Source: Nocardioides aquaticus
GTDB taxonomy: Bacteria > Actinomycetota > Actinomycetes > Propionibacteriales > Nocardioidaceae
Direction: 5' to 3'
NCBI RefSeq assembly: GCF_018459925.1
Contig: NZ_CP075371.1
Span: 2,914,001-2,978,000, forward strand
DNA: 64,000 nt
Below the pieces are notes generated by a model, which ran no database searches, was not told the origin of the DNA, and was given only the letters and a program-made list of their open reading frames with translations. The position numbers and the translations under genes were made by a program. Every line of letters begins with the position of its first letter. The stretch's first letter is position 1. This document shows positions 44,565 through 53,334 of this stretch, piece by piece.

Positions 44565-45413
44565 CTAGAGGCTCGTCGCCACGCGTACGAACGCGGCGAG
44601 GACGGTCGACCGGCTCTGGCGCGGCCAGGCGATCAGGGTGGCGGCGCGCGGTGCGTCGACGAGCGGTACTGCGACCACGCCCCCGCCGAGCTGGGCCCGG
44701 GCGGAGTCCGGGACGGTGAGGTAGGTCCGCCCCAGGGCGATCAGCTGGAGCAGCTGGGTGTGGTCGCGGACCGCCGGCCCCGGCCCGTCGGGGTAGGTCC
44801 CGTCGCGACGAGGCCACCGGGGCGCGGGCAGATCCGCCAGGTCCTCCAGGTCGGCGAGCCGGAGGTCGACGCGGGTGCTCAGCGGGTGCCCCGCCGGCAG
44901 CAGCACCACCTGCTCCTCCGACAGCAGCACCTCGGTGTCCAGCCCGGTGGTGTCGTCGTACGGCAGGTGCAGGACGGCGACGTCGGCCCGGCCGTCGCGC
45001 AGCGTCCGCTCCTGCTCCCCCGGTCCGCACAACAGCACCTCGACCGGCACCGCGCCCGGTTCGGCGGCGTACCGGTCCAGCAGCTTGGCCACCACCTCGT
45101 TGGCGGCACCGGCCTTCGACGCCAGCACCAGGCCGGCCCGTCCCTCCGGGGCCGCCGCGGCCCGACGGGTACGTCGCTCGGCCGCCGCCACCGCGTCGAG
45201 GACCGCGCGGGCCTCGGCCAGGAGCACCTCGCCGGCCGCGGTGAGCGAGACCGTACGGCTGGTCCGCTGCAGCAACGTCGCCCCGAGCCGCCGCTCCAGC
45301 TGGCTGATCGCGCGCGACAACGGCGGCTGCGCCATCCCGAGCCGCTCGGCGGCGCGGCCGAAGTGCAGCTCCTCCGCCACCGCGACGAAGTACCTCAGCT
45401 CCCGCGTCTCCAC
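44565..45413 (-). CDS. LysR-family transcriptional regulator
   Basis: A 282-residue LysR protein: N-terminal HTH METRELRYFVAVAEELHFGR, then QPPLSRAISQLERRLGATLL, and an effector-binding domain (VLLCGPGEQERTLRDGRADV onward). GTG start with GGAGG nine bases before. It is divergent from the SDR gene at 45513 by 99 bases and likely controls it; LysR regulators commonly bind such regions. Confidence 0.9.
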   Translation of the reverse strand: METRELRYFVAVAEELHFGRAAERLGMAQPPLSRAISQLERRLGATLLQRTSRTVSLTAAGEVLLAEARAVLDAVAAAERRTRRAAAAPEGRAGLVLASKAGAANEVVAKLLDRYAAEPGAVPVEVLLCGPGEQERTLRDGRADVAVLHLPYDDTTGLDTEVLLSEEQVVLLPAGHPLSTRVDLRLADLEDLADLPAPRWPRRDGTYPDGPGPAVRDHTQLLQLIALGRTYLTVPDSARAQLGGGVVAVPLVDAPRAATLIAWPRQSRSTVLAAFVRVATSL

Positions 45414-45512
45414 CGTCGACCACCTCCGCTCGCGACTCTGATACCGACAGGGTATCGCCGCCCACCCAGGCGGTGTTGGAGCCGGCCGGGACGCGGAGCG
45501 AGCATCGGCCCC

Positions 45513-46277
45513 ATGACACAGACGAACGAGCAGACCCACGAGCAGGCCGACGGACGGACCAGGATCGCGCTGGTCACCGGCGCCAACAAGGGCATCGGGT
45601 ACGCGATCGCGCGGGGGTTGGCGGCGGAGGGCTTCCGGGTCGGAGTCGGCGCCCGCGACGACGGTCGCCGCGACGCCGCCGTCGCCGCGCTGCGGGACTC
45701 GGGTGCGGACGTGTTCGGCGTTCCGCTCGACGTGACCGACGACGACAGCGTCCGGGCGGCCGCCGCGCGCCTCGAGCAGCTCGGCGGCCTCGACGTCCTG
45801 GTCAACAACGCCGCCATCACCGGTGGGATGCCGCAGGCGCCCACCCAGGTCGACCTCGACACGATCCGCACGGTGCTCGAGACCAACGTCCTCGGCGTCA
45901 TGCGCGTCACCAACGCGGTGCTGCCCCTGCTGCGCCGCGCTCCCTCGCCGCGCATCGTGAACGTGTCCAGCGGGGTCGGGTCCCTGACCCGGCAGTCCGC
46001 CGCCACCGACGAGCTCTCCGTCGGCCCGGTCTCGGCGGCCTACTCGGCGTCGAAGACCTTCCTGAACGCGGTGATGCTCCAGTACGTCCGCGAGCTCGCC
46101 GGCACGGGCATCCTGGTCAACGCCGCCTGCCCGGGATTCGTCGCCACCGACCTCAACGGGTTCCGGGGGACCCGGACCCCCGAGCAGGGCGCCGCCACCG
46201 CCATCCGGCTGGCGTCGCTGCCCGATGACGGACCCACCGGCGGCTTCTTCGAGGACGCCGGGACGATCCCGTGGTGA
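45513..46277 (+). CDS. Short-chain dehydrogenase/reductase
   Basis: A 254-residue SDR: VTGANKGIGYAIARGLAAEG (NADP-type binding), VNNAAITGG, NVSSGVG and the catalytic YSASK. The pattern is close to carbonyl-reductase-like SDRs that act on quinones or aldehydes, but the substrate is not defined. It is divergent from a LysR gene. Confidence 0.85.
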   Translation: MTQTNEQTHEQADGRTRIALVTGANKGIGYAIARGLAAEGFRVGVGARDDGRRDAAVAALRDSGADVFGVPLDVTDDDSVRAAAARLEQLGGLDVLVNNAAITGGMPQAPTQVDLDTIRTVLETNVLGVMRVTNAVLPLLRRAPSPRIVNVSSGVGSLTRQSAATDELSVGPVSAAYSASKTFLNAVMLQYVRELAGTGILVNAACPGFVATDLNGFRGTRTPEQGAATAIRLASLPDDGPTGGFFEDAGTIPW

Positions 46278-46511
46278 CGCTGTCCTGACCGCACCGTGGT
46301 GGGGCTGTGACCCGGCCTGAGGGGTCTTTGGTCCCGAGGAGGCCCGCCGTTCCTCCCCGACATGGGGGAGCCCCACGACAGGGGCCCGTCGCGCACGTAC
46401 TGTCGCGAACGCGGCGGCGGAACACGATGGCCAACTGGAACCACCCGGTCTCCGACCATCTCCCGCCCGCCGTCGTCCCCACCGGGTCGGACAACCTCAG
46501 ACGGAGGCGCG

Positions 46512-47660
46512 ATGAGCGCTCCCCCAGTCCCCGCCCCGCTCCTGCTCGGCCAGATCGTCGAGGTCTCCGCTGACGCGATCTTCAGCGAGGACCTGACCGG
46601 CGTCATCACCAGCTGGAACGCCGCCGCCGAGCGCATCTACGGCTGCTCGCGCACCGTCATGCTCGGCCGTTCCGCCCAGGACCTGCTCCCGGCGGAGACC
46701 ACCCGTCAGCTGCAGGCCGTCCACGCCCTCGCCCTCACCGGCGAACGGGTCGAACGGTTCGACACCTGGCACCGGCGTCCCGACGGTCGCCGGATCGCGG
46801 TCTCGCTGACCGTCTCCCCCCTGCGCGGGTCCGACGGCCTGGTGGTCGGGCTCGCCACGAGCGTCCAGGACGTCTCCGACCGCGTGCAGCTGACCGCCGA
46901 GCTCGCCACGCTGCGGCGTACCCAGGAGCGGGCCAACGTCGCGCTGGCCCGCTCCAACCGGGACCTGGAGCAGTTCGCCTACGTCGCCTCCCACGACCTG
47001 TCCGAGCCGCTGCGCGCGATGGCGGGCTTCGTCCAGGTGCTGGAGAAGCGCTACTCCCCCGTCCTCGACGAGCGCGGGCTGCGCTACATCGCCCACGTCG
47101 TCGACGGTGCCGCGCGGATGCGTGCCCTCATCGACGACCTGCTCGAGTACTCCCGCTACCTGCTCGTCGAGCCCGCCGAGTCCCGCGTCGACACCGCGGC
47201 CACCGCGCGGCAGGTGGTCACCGCCCTCGTCGCCGCCGACGCCGACGTGGACGTGGAGGTCGGCGCCCTGCCGGACGTCTCCTACGACGAGGCGTCGGTA
47301 CGCGCGGTGCTGAGCAACCTGATCAGCAACGCGGTCAAGTTCCACCGCCCCGACACCGTCGCCCACGTCGAGGTCACCGGACGGCTCGAGGACGGGCGGG
47401 TCCTGCTGTACGTCGACGACGACGGCATCGGGATCGACGACGACTACCGCGAGCGGGTCTTCACGATGTTCACCCGCCTCCACGTCCGCGAGGCCTACTC
47501 CGGCACCGGGATCGGCCTGGCCATCGTCCAGCAGGTCGCCGAGCGCTCGGACGGCGCGGCCTGGGTCGAGACCTCGCACCTCGGCGGCAGCCGCTTCTGC
47601 GTCTCCCTGCCCGCGGCGGACCCACCGACCGCAGGCGACGCCCAGGAGGCGACCCGATGA
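46512..47660 (+). CDS. PAS-domain sensor histidine kinase
   Basis: A 382-residue soluble kinase: an N-terminal PAS domain (IVEVSADAIFSEDLTGVITS), a short coiled coil, then a HisKA domain with H161 (YVASHDLSEPLRAM) of the phytochrome/bacteriophytochrome-like group, and an HATPase_c (NLISNAVKFH, DDGIGIDDDY, GTGIGLAIVQQV). GGAGG lies before the ATG. It overlaps the next gene by four bases, making a three-gene signalling operon with 47657 and 48079. Confidence 0.9.
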   Translation: MSAPPVPAPLLLGQIVEVSADAIFSEDLTGVITSWNAAAERIYGCSRTVMLGRSAQDLLPAETTRQLQAVHALALTGERVERFDTWHRRPDGRRIAVSLTVSPLRGSDGLVVGLATSVQDVSDRVQLTAELATLRRTQERANVALARSNRDLEQFAYVASHDLSEPLRAMAGFVQVLEKRYSPVLDERGLRYIAHVVDGAARMRALIDDLLEYSRYLLVEPAESRVDTAATARQVVTALVAADADVDVEVGALPDVSYDEASVRAVLSNLISNAVKFHRPDTVAHVEVTGRLEDGRVLLYVDDDGIGIDDDYRERVFTMFTRLHVREAYSGTGIGLAIVQQVAERSDGAAWVETSHLGGSRFCVSLPAADPPTAGDAQEATR

Positions 47661-48082
47661 CCAGCACCGCGGCCCCTATGCAGATCCTCCTCGTCGAGGA
47701 CAGCCTCGCCGACATCGACATGACCCTGGACGCCCTCACCGACGCGACGGTGGCCAACGAGGTGACCGTGATCCGCGACGGCGCCGCCGCGCTCGCGCAC
47801 CTGCGCGCCCACCTCGACGACGCCCCCGACCTGGTCATCCTGGACCTGAACCTGCCCTGCCTGTCCGGGCACGAGGTGCTCGAGGCGATGCAGACCGACG
47901 AGGTGCTGCATCGGATCCCGGTCGCGGTCCTCACCACCTCGGCGGCGGAGTCCGACGTGTCGAGGACCTACGACCTCGGCGCCAACTGCTTCCTGACCAA
48001 ACCGGTCGACCTCGACCAGTTCGTGCACGTCGTCCGGTCGATCGACGACTTCTGGCTCGGCCTCGTGAGGTTGCCGTCGTGA
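47657..48082 (+). CDS. Response regulator, single receiver domain (Rcp1-like)
   Basis: A 141-residue receiver: acidic pocket VEDSLADIDM, phosphorylated D63 in LVILDLNLP, and TKPVDLDQF near the end. No output domain. The pairing with a SHDLxEPLR-type kinase upstream is typical of Rcp1-like regulators. Coupled to both neighbours by four-base overlaps. Confidence 0.9.
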   Translation: MTSTAAPMQILLVEDSLADIDMTLDALTDATVANEVTVIRDGAAALAHLRAHLDDAPDLVILDLNLPCLSGHEVLEAMQTDEVLHRIPVAVLTTSAAESDVSRTYDLGANCFLTKPVDLDQFVHVVRSIDDFWLGLVRLPS

Positions 48083-49284
48083 CGTCCGTGGCGGAGCGGT
48101 CCGCCCGCGACCACCGCTCGGGCGGCGTGGTCGCGCTGGACCACGACACCCGGTTGAGGTTCCTGCTCATCGAGGACTCCCCCAGCGACCGCGAGCTGGT
48201 CCAGACGCTGCTCGAGGACGAGTTCGCCAACGGCGACATCGACGTCGCCCGCGACCTCGGCCGGGCGATGGCGCTGATCGCGGTCACCGAGTACGACCTG
48301 ATCCTCGCCGACCTGACCCTGCCGGACGCGGACGGCGGGACCGTCGTACGGACCATGCGCGAGGCGTGCCCGCAGACCGCGCTGATGGTCCTCACCGGCC
48401 GCAACGACGGCACGCTGGCGCTGTGGGCGCTGGCCGAGGGCGCGCAGGACTACCTGGTCAAGGGCGAGCACGACGGGCCCCGGCTGGCCGACGCACTGCT
48501 GCGCGGGCTCCAGCGCAGCCGCGCCGAGAAGCTGACCAACGAGCTGCTGGTCGCGGCGCTGCGGCAGGAACGTCGGAGCGCGGAGCAGCTGCGCGAGCTC
48601 AACCGCGCCACCGACGAGTTCGTCGCGACGGTGAGCCACGAGCTGCGTACGCCCCTGGCCAGCATCTCCGGCTACGCCGAGGTGCTGCAGGACGAGGAGT
48701 CCTTGACCGAGTCCCAGCACGCCTGGGTGGACGCGATCGCGCGCAACGCCGGCCGACTGACCTCGCTCACCTACGACCTGCTGCTGCTCTCCGGGTTCAA
48801 CAGCGGCGAGGTGCAGATGGAGGACGAGGAGGTCGACCTCCGCGACGTGGTGACCCAGGTCCGCGACATGGTCGGCACCCTCGCCGCCGGGCTGCGGCTC
48901 GACGTCTCCTTCGACCTGCCCGACACCCCGGTGCTCGTCCGCGGCGACACCGGGCAGCTCGAGCGGGTGGTGCTCAACCTGGCCGGCAACGCCATCAAGT
49001 TCAGCGAGGCCGGCGGCTCCGTCGTCTGCGGGGTCTCCGAGGACGACACGCACGCGGTGCTCGAGGTGACCGACACCGGGATGGGCATCCCCGAGGACGA
49101 GCTCGAGGCGCTGTTCACCCGCTTCTTCCGCGGGTCCTCCGCCCGCCGGCGCGCGATCCAGGGCACCGGGCTGGGGCTGCACATCGTGGCCACGATCGTG
49201 GACAACCACGGGGGGCGGGTGGGCGTACGGTCCGTCGTCGGCGAGGGCACCCGCTTCACCGTCCACCTGCCGCGCCTCGGGTGA
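48079..49284 (+). CDS. Receiver-histidine kinase hybrid
   Basis: A 401-residue protein with an N-terminal receiver (LLIEDSPSDRELV, D78 in LILADLTLP, YLVKGEHDG), then HisKA with H187 (ATVSHELRTPL) and HATPase_c (NLAGNAIKFS, DTGMGIPEDE, GTGLGLHIVATI). GTG start overlaps the stop of the response regulator. A kinase with its own receiver at the N-terminus suggests a phosphorelay in which the upstream kinase controls this one. Confidence 0.88.
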   Translation: MTSVAERSARDHRSGGVVALDHDTRLRFLLIEDSPSDRELVQTLLEDEFANGDIDVARDLGRAMALIAVTEYDLILADLTLPDADGGTVVRTMREACPQTALMVLTGRNDGTLALWALAEGAQDYLVKGEHDGPRLADALLRGLQRSRAEKLTNELLVAALRQERRSAEQLRELNRATDEFVATVSHELRTPLASISGYAEVLQDEESLTESQHAWVDAIARNAGRLTSLTYDLLLLSGFNSGEVQMEDEEVDLRDVVTQVRDMVGTLAAGLRLDVSFDLPDTPVLVRGDTGQLERVVLNLAGNAIKFSEAGGSVVCGVSEDDTHAVLEVTDTGMGIPEDELEALFTRFFRGSSARRRAIQGTGLGLHIVATIVDNHGGRVGVRSVVGEGTRFTVHLPRLG

Positions 49285-49300
49285 CCCGCGCGGGCCGCCG

Positions 49301-49642
49301 TCAGGACCGCAGCACCTTCTCCATCGCCTTGCCCCTGGCCAGCTCGTCGACGAGCTTGTCCAGGTAGCGGATCTTCTGCATCAGCGGGTCCTCGACGTCC
49401 TCGACCCGCACCCCGCAGACCACGCCGGTGACCTTGTCCACGTCCGGGTTGAGCGTGGCCTGGTCGAAGAAGTCCGCGAACGTCGTGCCGGCCTCGAGGT
49501 GGGCGGCCAGGGCGGCCTCGTCGAAGCCGGTGAGCCACGCGATGACCTGGTCGACCTCGGCCTGGGTGCGCCCCTTGCGCTCGGCCTTCGCGACGTAGTG
49601 CGGGTAGACCGAGGCGACGCTGGTGGTGAAGATGCGGTGCAT
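49301..49642 (-). CDS. DUF2200-family protein
   Basis: A 113-residue protein: [20 protein letters not shown], then [19 protein letters not shown]. It matches the small DUF2200 family, known from structures but of unknown function. It is convergent with the kinase operon. Confidence 0.85.
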   Translation of the reverse strand: MHRIFTTSVASVYPHYVAKAERKGRTQAEVDQVIAWLTGFDEAALAAHLEAGTTFADFFDQATLNPDVDKVTGVVCGVRVEDVEDPLMQKIRYLDKLVDELARGKAMEKVLRS

Positions 49643-49670
49643 CCTCGGCAGGTTAGCGGGCGGGGGCGGA

Positions 49671-49716
49671 GTCGTGGGTCGTCCGACGCGCTCCAGCGCG
49701 TCATCCGACCCACGAC
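49671..49716 (-). terminator. Large stem-loop after the peptidase gene
   Basis: GTCGTGGGTCG pairs with CGACCCACGAC, and inside it GACGCGCT pairs with AGCGCGTC around a two-base loop, separated by a 3x3 internal bulge. It lies just past the stop of the peptidase gene (read leftwards). Confidence 0.7.
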
Positions 49717-49734
49717 CCCCGTCCGGTGGCTACC

Positions 49735-51645
49735 TCAGGGCGTGGGCACCCGGAACGTCCCCGCCGGCAGGTCGCCGCTGCCGATGGTGTTGTCCTCGAG
49801 GTAGCGCGCGAGCCAGGGCGACTCGGCGCCCTGCGTGGCGACGTCGTCGGCGGTCGACTGGGTCGACAGCCGCACGGTCGCGTCCCTCACCGTCACGACC
49901 CGCCCGCTGGGCAGGGGGCGCCAGCTGCCGCCGGTGATGGTGCCGACGCCGATGGCCATCCGGTGGCCCTGCGCCAGCGTCCAGTCCATGCCCTTGAGGT
50001 CGAAGGCACGGCCCCGGGCACCCAGCTCGGCGACGTTCTCGTTGATCAGGGTGGCGGTCTGCGCCTCCGGGTCGACGTCCCACATCGTGACGTGGACCTG
50101 GCCCTCGCCCCGGGTCGTCAGCGTGACCCGCGGCGTCCCGGTGACCCGGGTCTCCTGGCGGACCGGTCGCGACCAGGTCTGGTACGACGTGGGGAGCAGG
50201 CCGGCCACAGACAGCTCGGCGTCGGCGCGCTCGGCGGCGGTGCCCAGCGAGCTGCGGACCTGCTGGTCGACGTCGCCGTCCCGGCGCTCCACGGTCGTCG
50301 GCGGGACCTGCAGCTCAGCCACCCGCCGGGCCTGGGCCGCGCTGAGGCCGGTGCCGGTGGCGTCGCCGCGGCGTACGGCCGCCTCGACCGGGCCGGCGTC
50401 GACGTACCGGCCGGAACCGATCGAGACGGCCCTCGTGGTGTCGGCGACCGGCCAGGTGCGCTGGGCGCGCCACTGACCGACGTTGTCCTGGATCGCGAAC
50501 GCCGGGTCCTTCGCCGAGCGGATCCCCTTGAGGTGGCGGTCGTAGAAGCGGCCGACCTCGGCGAAGAACCCGGACCTGCCCTGGGACAGCTCTCCGGTGC
50601 GCGGGTCGACCTCGTTGCCGCGCACGTGCTCCCACGGCCCGAGCCAGCCGCGCGTCGGCCCGACGTGGTTGCGCAGGTACTGCTCCATCTGCTCGGGCTT
50701 GGTGTTGCTCTCGGTGAACCCCTGGGTCACGAACAGCGGCGTCCGCGCGCCCGTGGCCTTGGCGGCCTGGTTGCGCAGCGCCCAGTACGGGTCCCGCTGG
50801 CTGGTGTTGCTCACGTTGTCGCGCAGGTTGCGTGCCAGGCACTCGGGGTGCTGCTGCTCGTAGGCCGCGGCCTGGTTGTAGCGGTCGGTGTCACCGCTGG
50901 TGCCACCGAGGGAGGCGATCGAGTTGTAGGCCAGCGGGGTGCCGGTCTGGTTCCCGCGCGGGACGTCGTTCGAGTAGAGGTACGGGTACATGTTCCACAG
51001 CGGCTCCTGCGCCACCACGGCCTCGAGCCCCCGCGGGTCGAGGTCGGCGCCCCAGAGGCCGGTGACGGCGTCGTACGACTTGCCGTACATGCCGACCTTG
51101 CCGGTCGACCAGGGTCGCGAGGCCGACCAGCGCACGGCCTTGCGCACGTCGGCCTGCTCGCCGGCGCCCATCCAGTCCAGGCAGCCGGTGCTGGCGCCGA
51201 AGCCGCGGTTGTCGACGAGCACGACGGTGTAGCCGCGCTCCATCAACGAGGCGCCGTCGATCAGGTCGTCGAAGCGCGAGCTCGGCTGGACCTCGTCGGT
51301 CTCCTGGCCGGTCTGGCCGGCGTGGTTGAAGTAGGGACCGACCGACAGGATCACCGGGGTCTTCTCCGTGGGCGCCAGGCCCTCGGGCCGCAGCACGTCG
51401 GCGTGCAGCGTGACCGTGGTCGGCGACCCGGCCTGGGCGGCCCGGAAGTAGTGCTCGGTCCACGACGCCCCGACGGGCACGCCGGGGTTCTCGTCGTTCG
51501 TGACGCCGTCGGCGATCGAGCCGGCGGCGGGTGCAGCAGGTGCAGCAGCCGCGGGTGCGGCGGGTGCGGCGGAGGTCGGTGACGTCAGCGCGGACGCGCC
51601 GAGCGCGGCCGCGACCACCGAGGTCCGGATGAGGGCTCGCTTCAT
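49735..51645 (-). CDS. Secreted CocE/NonD-type hydrolase (X-Pro dipeptidyl-peptidase family)
   Basis: A 636-residue exported protein. It has a signal peptide (RTSVVAAALGASALTSPTSA), an Ala/Pro linker, and an X-Pro/CocE catalytic domain: VVLVDNRGFGASTG, nucleophile in GMYGKSYDA, and a C-terminal jelly-roll domain (TPRVTLTTRGEGQVHVTMWD). The candidate His is in GPWEHVRGN. The acid residue is not assigned. It may cleave peptides or esters outside the cell. ATG with AAAGG upstream. Confidence 0.8.
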   Translation of the reverse strand: MKRALIRTSVVAAALGASALTSPTSAAPAAPAAAAPAAPAAGSIADGVTNDENPGVPVGASWTEHYFRAAQAGSPTTVTLHADVLRPEGLAPTEKTPVILSVGPYFNHAGQTGQETDEVQPSSRFDDLIDGASLMERGYTVVLVDNRGFGASTGCLDWMGAGEQADVRKAVRWSASRPWSTGKVGMYGKSYDAVTGLWGADLDPRGLEAVVAQEPLWNMYPYLYSNDVPRGNQTGTPLAYNSIASLGGTSGDTDRYNQAAAYEQQHPECLARNLRDNVSNTSQRDPYWALRNQAAKATGARTPLFVTQGFTESNTKPEQMEQYLRNHVGPTRGWLGPWEHVRGNEVDPRTGELSQGRSGFFAEVGRFYDRHLKGIRSAKDPAFAIQDNVGQWRAQRTWPVADTTRAVSIGSGRYVDAGPVEAAVRRGDATGTGLSAAQARRVAELQVPPTTVERRDGDVDQQVRSSLGTAAERADAELSVAGLLPTSYQTWSRPVRQETRVTGTPRVTLTTRGEGQVHVTMWDVDPEAQTATLINENVAELGARGRAFDLKGMDWTLAQGHRMAIGVGTITGGSWRPLPSGRVVTVRDATVRLSTQSTADDVATQGAESPWLARYLEDNTIGSGDLPAGTFRVPTP

Positions 51646-51727
51646 CAGTGTGGTGCCTTTCCCGAGAGCGCCGGCCCGTCGCGGGCCGGACGGGGCCAAC
51701 GTACGTCGGGTCGGCGCCCCTGGGAAC

Positions 51728-51777
51728 GGGTCGTGTGCCTGGGAACGGTCCAACAACCGTTCCCGGGCACACGACCC
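51728..51777 (-). terminator. Long near-perfect stem-loop after the NlpC/P60 gene
   Basis: Arms of 22 bases (51728-51749 and 51756-51777) match at 21 positions around a six-base CCAACA loop. It lies about 60 bases past the stop of the NlpC/P60 gene and before the peptidase start. Confidence 0.8.
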
Positions 51778-51835
51778 ACCTGGCTCTCAGCCGGCCCTCA
51801 CGCGTGGAGCTGGGCCGGTGCTCGCGCGGGTCGGC

Positions 51836-52525
51836 TCAGAAGCGGCCGTACGAGCGCGCGACGTCCCAGATCGGGGCGTACTGCACGGCGCCGCCGGTGC
51901 CCGGCGCCTCCCAGACCATGCCGTCGCCGGCGTAGATCGCGACGTGCGAGACCGAGCCGCCCGGGGAGTAGAACACCAGGTCGCCGGGCTGCAGGTTGCC
52001 GGCCGAGACCGGGGTGGCCGCGGCGGCCTGGGCCGACGAGGTGCGCGGGATGGTCTTGCCGACCTGCGCGAAGACGTAGCTGGTGAAGCCCGAGCAGTCG
52101 AAGCCGGACGGGGTGGCGCCGCCGTAGACGTACGGCACGCCGGCGTACTGGCTGGCCGCCTCGACGACGCCGGACGCGGCGCTGCTGGGCGCGGCGGACG
52201 GGGCCGGGGCCGAGGAGCCGCCCGACGACGAGCCGCCACCGGTCTGCAGGGTCTGGCCCGGGTAGATCATGGTCGGGCTGGACACGACGTCGCGGTTGGC
52301 GGCGTACAGGTTCTGCCACGACGTGCCCATGCTCTGCGCGATCGAGGACAGGGTGTCACCGGACTTGACGGTGTAGTCGGCGGCGCTGGCCGGGCTGGTG
52401 AGCGCGGGCCCGGCGGCCAGGCCGGCGGCCAGGGCGACGGTGGCCGCCGCGCGGCGGCCGTGGTGCGTGACCTCGGCGCGGTGCTTGCCGGGGCGCTGGG
52501 TGCTGCTGGTGCGAACGAGAGACAT
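51836..52525 (-). CDS. Secreted LysM-NlpC/P60 peptidoglycan hydrolase
   Basis: A 229-residue exported protein. Order: signal peptide (AAATVALAAGLAAGPALTSP, cleaved near ASA), one LysM domain (YTVKSGDTLSSIAQSMG to IYPGQTLQ), a Ser/Pro linker, and NlpC/P60 with C144 (FDCSGFTSYVF), His in VSHVAIYAGDG and the rest of the core. It likely cuts peptide stems in the wall, as RpfB/RipA-type hydrolases do. GGAGG is five bases before the ATG. A c-di-AMP riboswitch occupies the leader, so the gene should be off when c-di-AMP is high. Confidence 0.92.
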   Translation of the reverse strand: MSLVRTSSTQRPGKHRAEVTHHGRRAAATVALAAGLAAGPALTSPASAADYTVKSGDTLSSIAQSMGTSWQNLYAANRDVVSSPTMIYPGQTLQTGGGSSSGGSSAPAPSAAPSSAASGVVEAASQYAGVPYVYGGATPSGFDCSGFTSYVFAQVGKTIPRTSSAQAAAATPVSAGNLQPGDLVFYSPGGSVSHVAIYAGDGMVWEAPGTGGAVQYAPIWDVARSYGRF

Positions 52526-52539
52526 GTGTTCCTCCGGAC

Positions 52540-52720
52540 GCCTACGAAGTGAGCTGACGGGTTCGGGCCTGGAGGTGCCCGGCCGCCGGTGGGCCCTGGT
52601 GGGGCCCGGTGGCGGCTTCACCCCGGTGGCACCGCGTCGCGGCGCCACGATGGTTCCTCCGCACCCGCCGTCGTGTCATTGCTGGCACTCCGACGCGGCG
52701 GGTCTCGGCGACGGCGGAGT
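52540..52720 (-). promoter_or_regulatory. c-di-AMP (ydaO-yuaA) riboswitch
   Basis: Reading leftwards, GTGCGGAGGAACCA (52664-52651) and GGGGTGAAGCCGCC (52624-52611) are the conserved joints of ydaO-type riboswitches. A GACAGCTCAC-like end follows, here GTCAGCTCACTTCGTAGGCG (52558-52539). It lies directly before the NlpC/P60 gene, the usual target in actinobacteria. The outer limits are approximate. Confidence 0.85.
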
Positions 52721-52942
52721 GCGGCCCACCTGCTGGTGGGCCGCGGGAGAACGTAGGAGACGGCGGGGCTGGATCAAAACGGGCGCGCGGCCCGGATCCA
52801 GGGCATGTCTGCCCGTCGTCGGGGCGGATCGGGCGCAGGGAGTGCCTTGTGCACCTGTGCGGTCCAGACCTGTGTGTTAGATCACGTCGGTCGCGCCACC
52901 CGTGCCCCCGAGAGGCGATCGGACTGTCCGCCCTGCCGCTGA

Positions 52943-52958
52943 TCGAACACATGTTCTA
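52943..52958. promoter_or_regulatory. LexA (SOS) box
   Basis: TCGAAC-ACAT-GTTCTA matches the actinobacterial LexA box TCGAAC-N4-GTTCGA at 11 of 12 defined positions. It ends ten bases before the ATG at 52969, which it probably controls. Confidence 0.75.
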
Positions 52959-52968
52959 CCGTGGGTCC

Positions 52969-53234
52969 ATGCCCGTCCTTCCCCGCGCCCAGCACGTCTG
53001 GGTGTCGCTCACGGGCGTGTGGGCCGACGACCGGGTGCCGGGGCTGCTGCTGTCGTGGCGGTCGACACCGCAGGGCTGGGAGGGCTGGGTGATCTCCGCC
53101 CAGGCGGGCGTCGGGGCGCGGGGGACGGGCCGTACGTGCGGCAGAGCTGGCTGCCGGCCACCGCGATCCGGCCTCTCGGACCCCTCCCCCAGGCGCCGCC
53201 GCACCGACCTCCGGGGCCGCGCGGAGCACCGTAG
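52969..53234 (+). pseudogene. Small SOS-type protein gene with a frameshift
   Basis: The first frame encodes VLPRAQHVWVSLTGVWADDR, PGLLLSWRSTPQGWEGWV, and ISAQAGVGA. The matching end, GDGPYVRQSWLPATAIRPLG, is in another frame, so a one-base change near 53113-53125 (GGGGCGCGGGGGACGGG) disrupts it. Actinobacterial relatives of this small protein occur with SOS genes such as dnaE2/imuB, which agrees with the LexA box. It may be a real pseudogene or a homopolymer error. Confidence 0.65.
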
Positions 53235-53244
53235 CGGACTGTTG

Positions 53245-53260
53245 GCGAACGTTTATTCTA
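53245..53260. promoter_or_regulatory. Weaker LexA-like box before the HNH gene
   Basis: GCGAAC-GTTT-ATTCTA matches the LexA consensus at 9 of 12 positions, 75 bases before the ATG of the 13E12-type gene. Mycobacterial 13E12 genes are known LexA targets, which supports this weak match. Confidence 0.5.
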
Positions 53261-53334
53261 CTGTTGCTCTGTCGTGGGTGGATAACCCCGTTTCAGCAGC
53301 ACTGATGTCGGCGGCGAGTGCTTGAGTAGACCCC

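Noticed and set aside
51836..52319. Overlapping frames antisense or out of frame to the NlpC/P60 gene
   Set aside because: They are shadows of the real gene, which has signal peptide, LysM and catalytic motifs.
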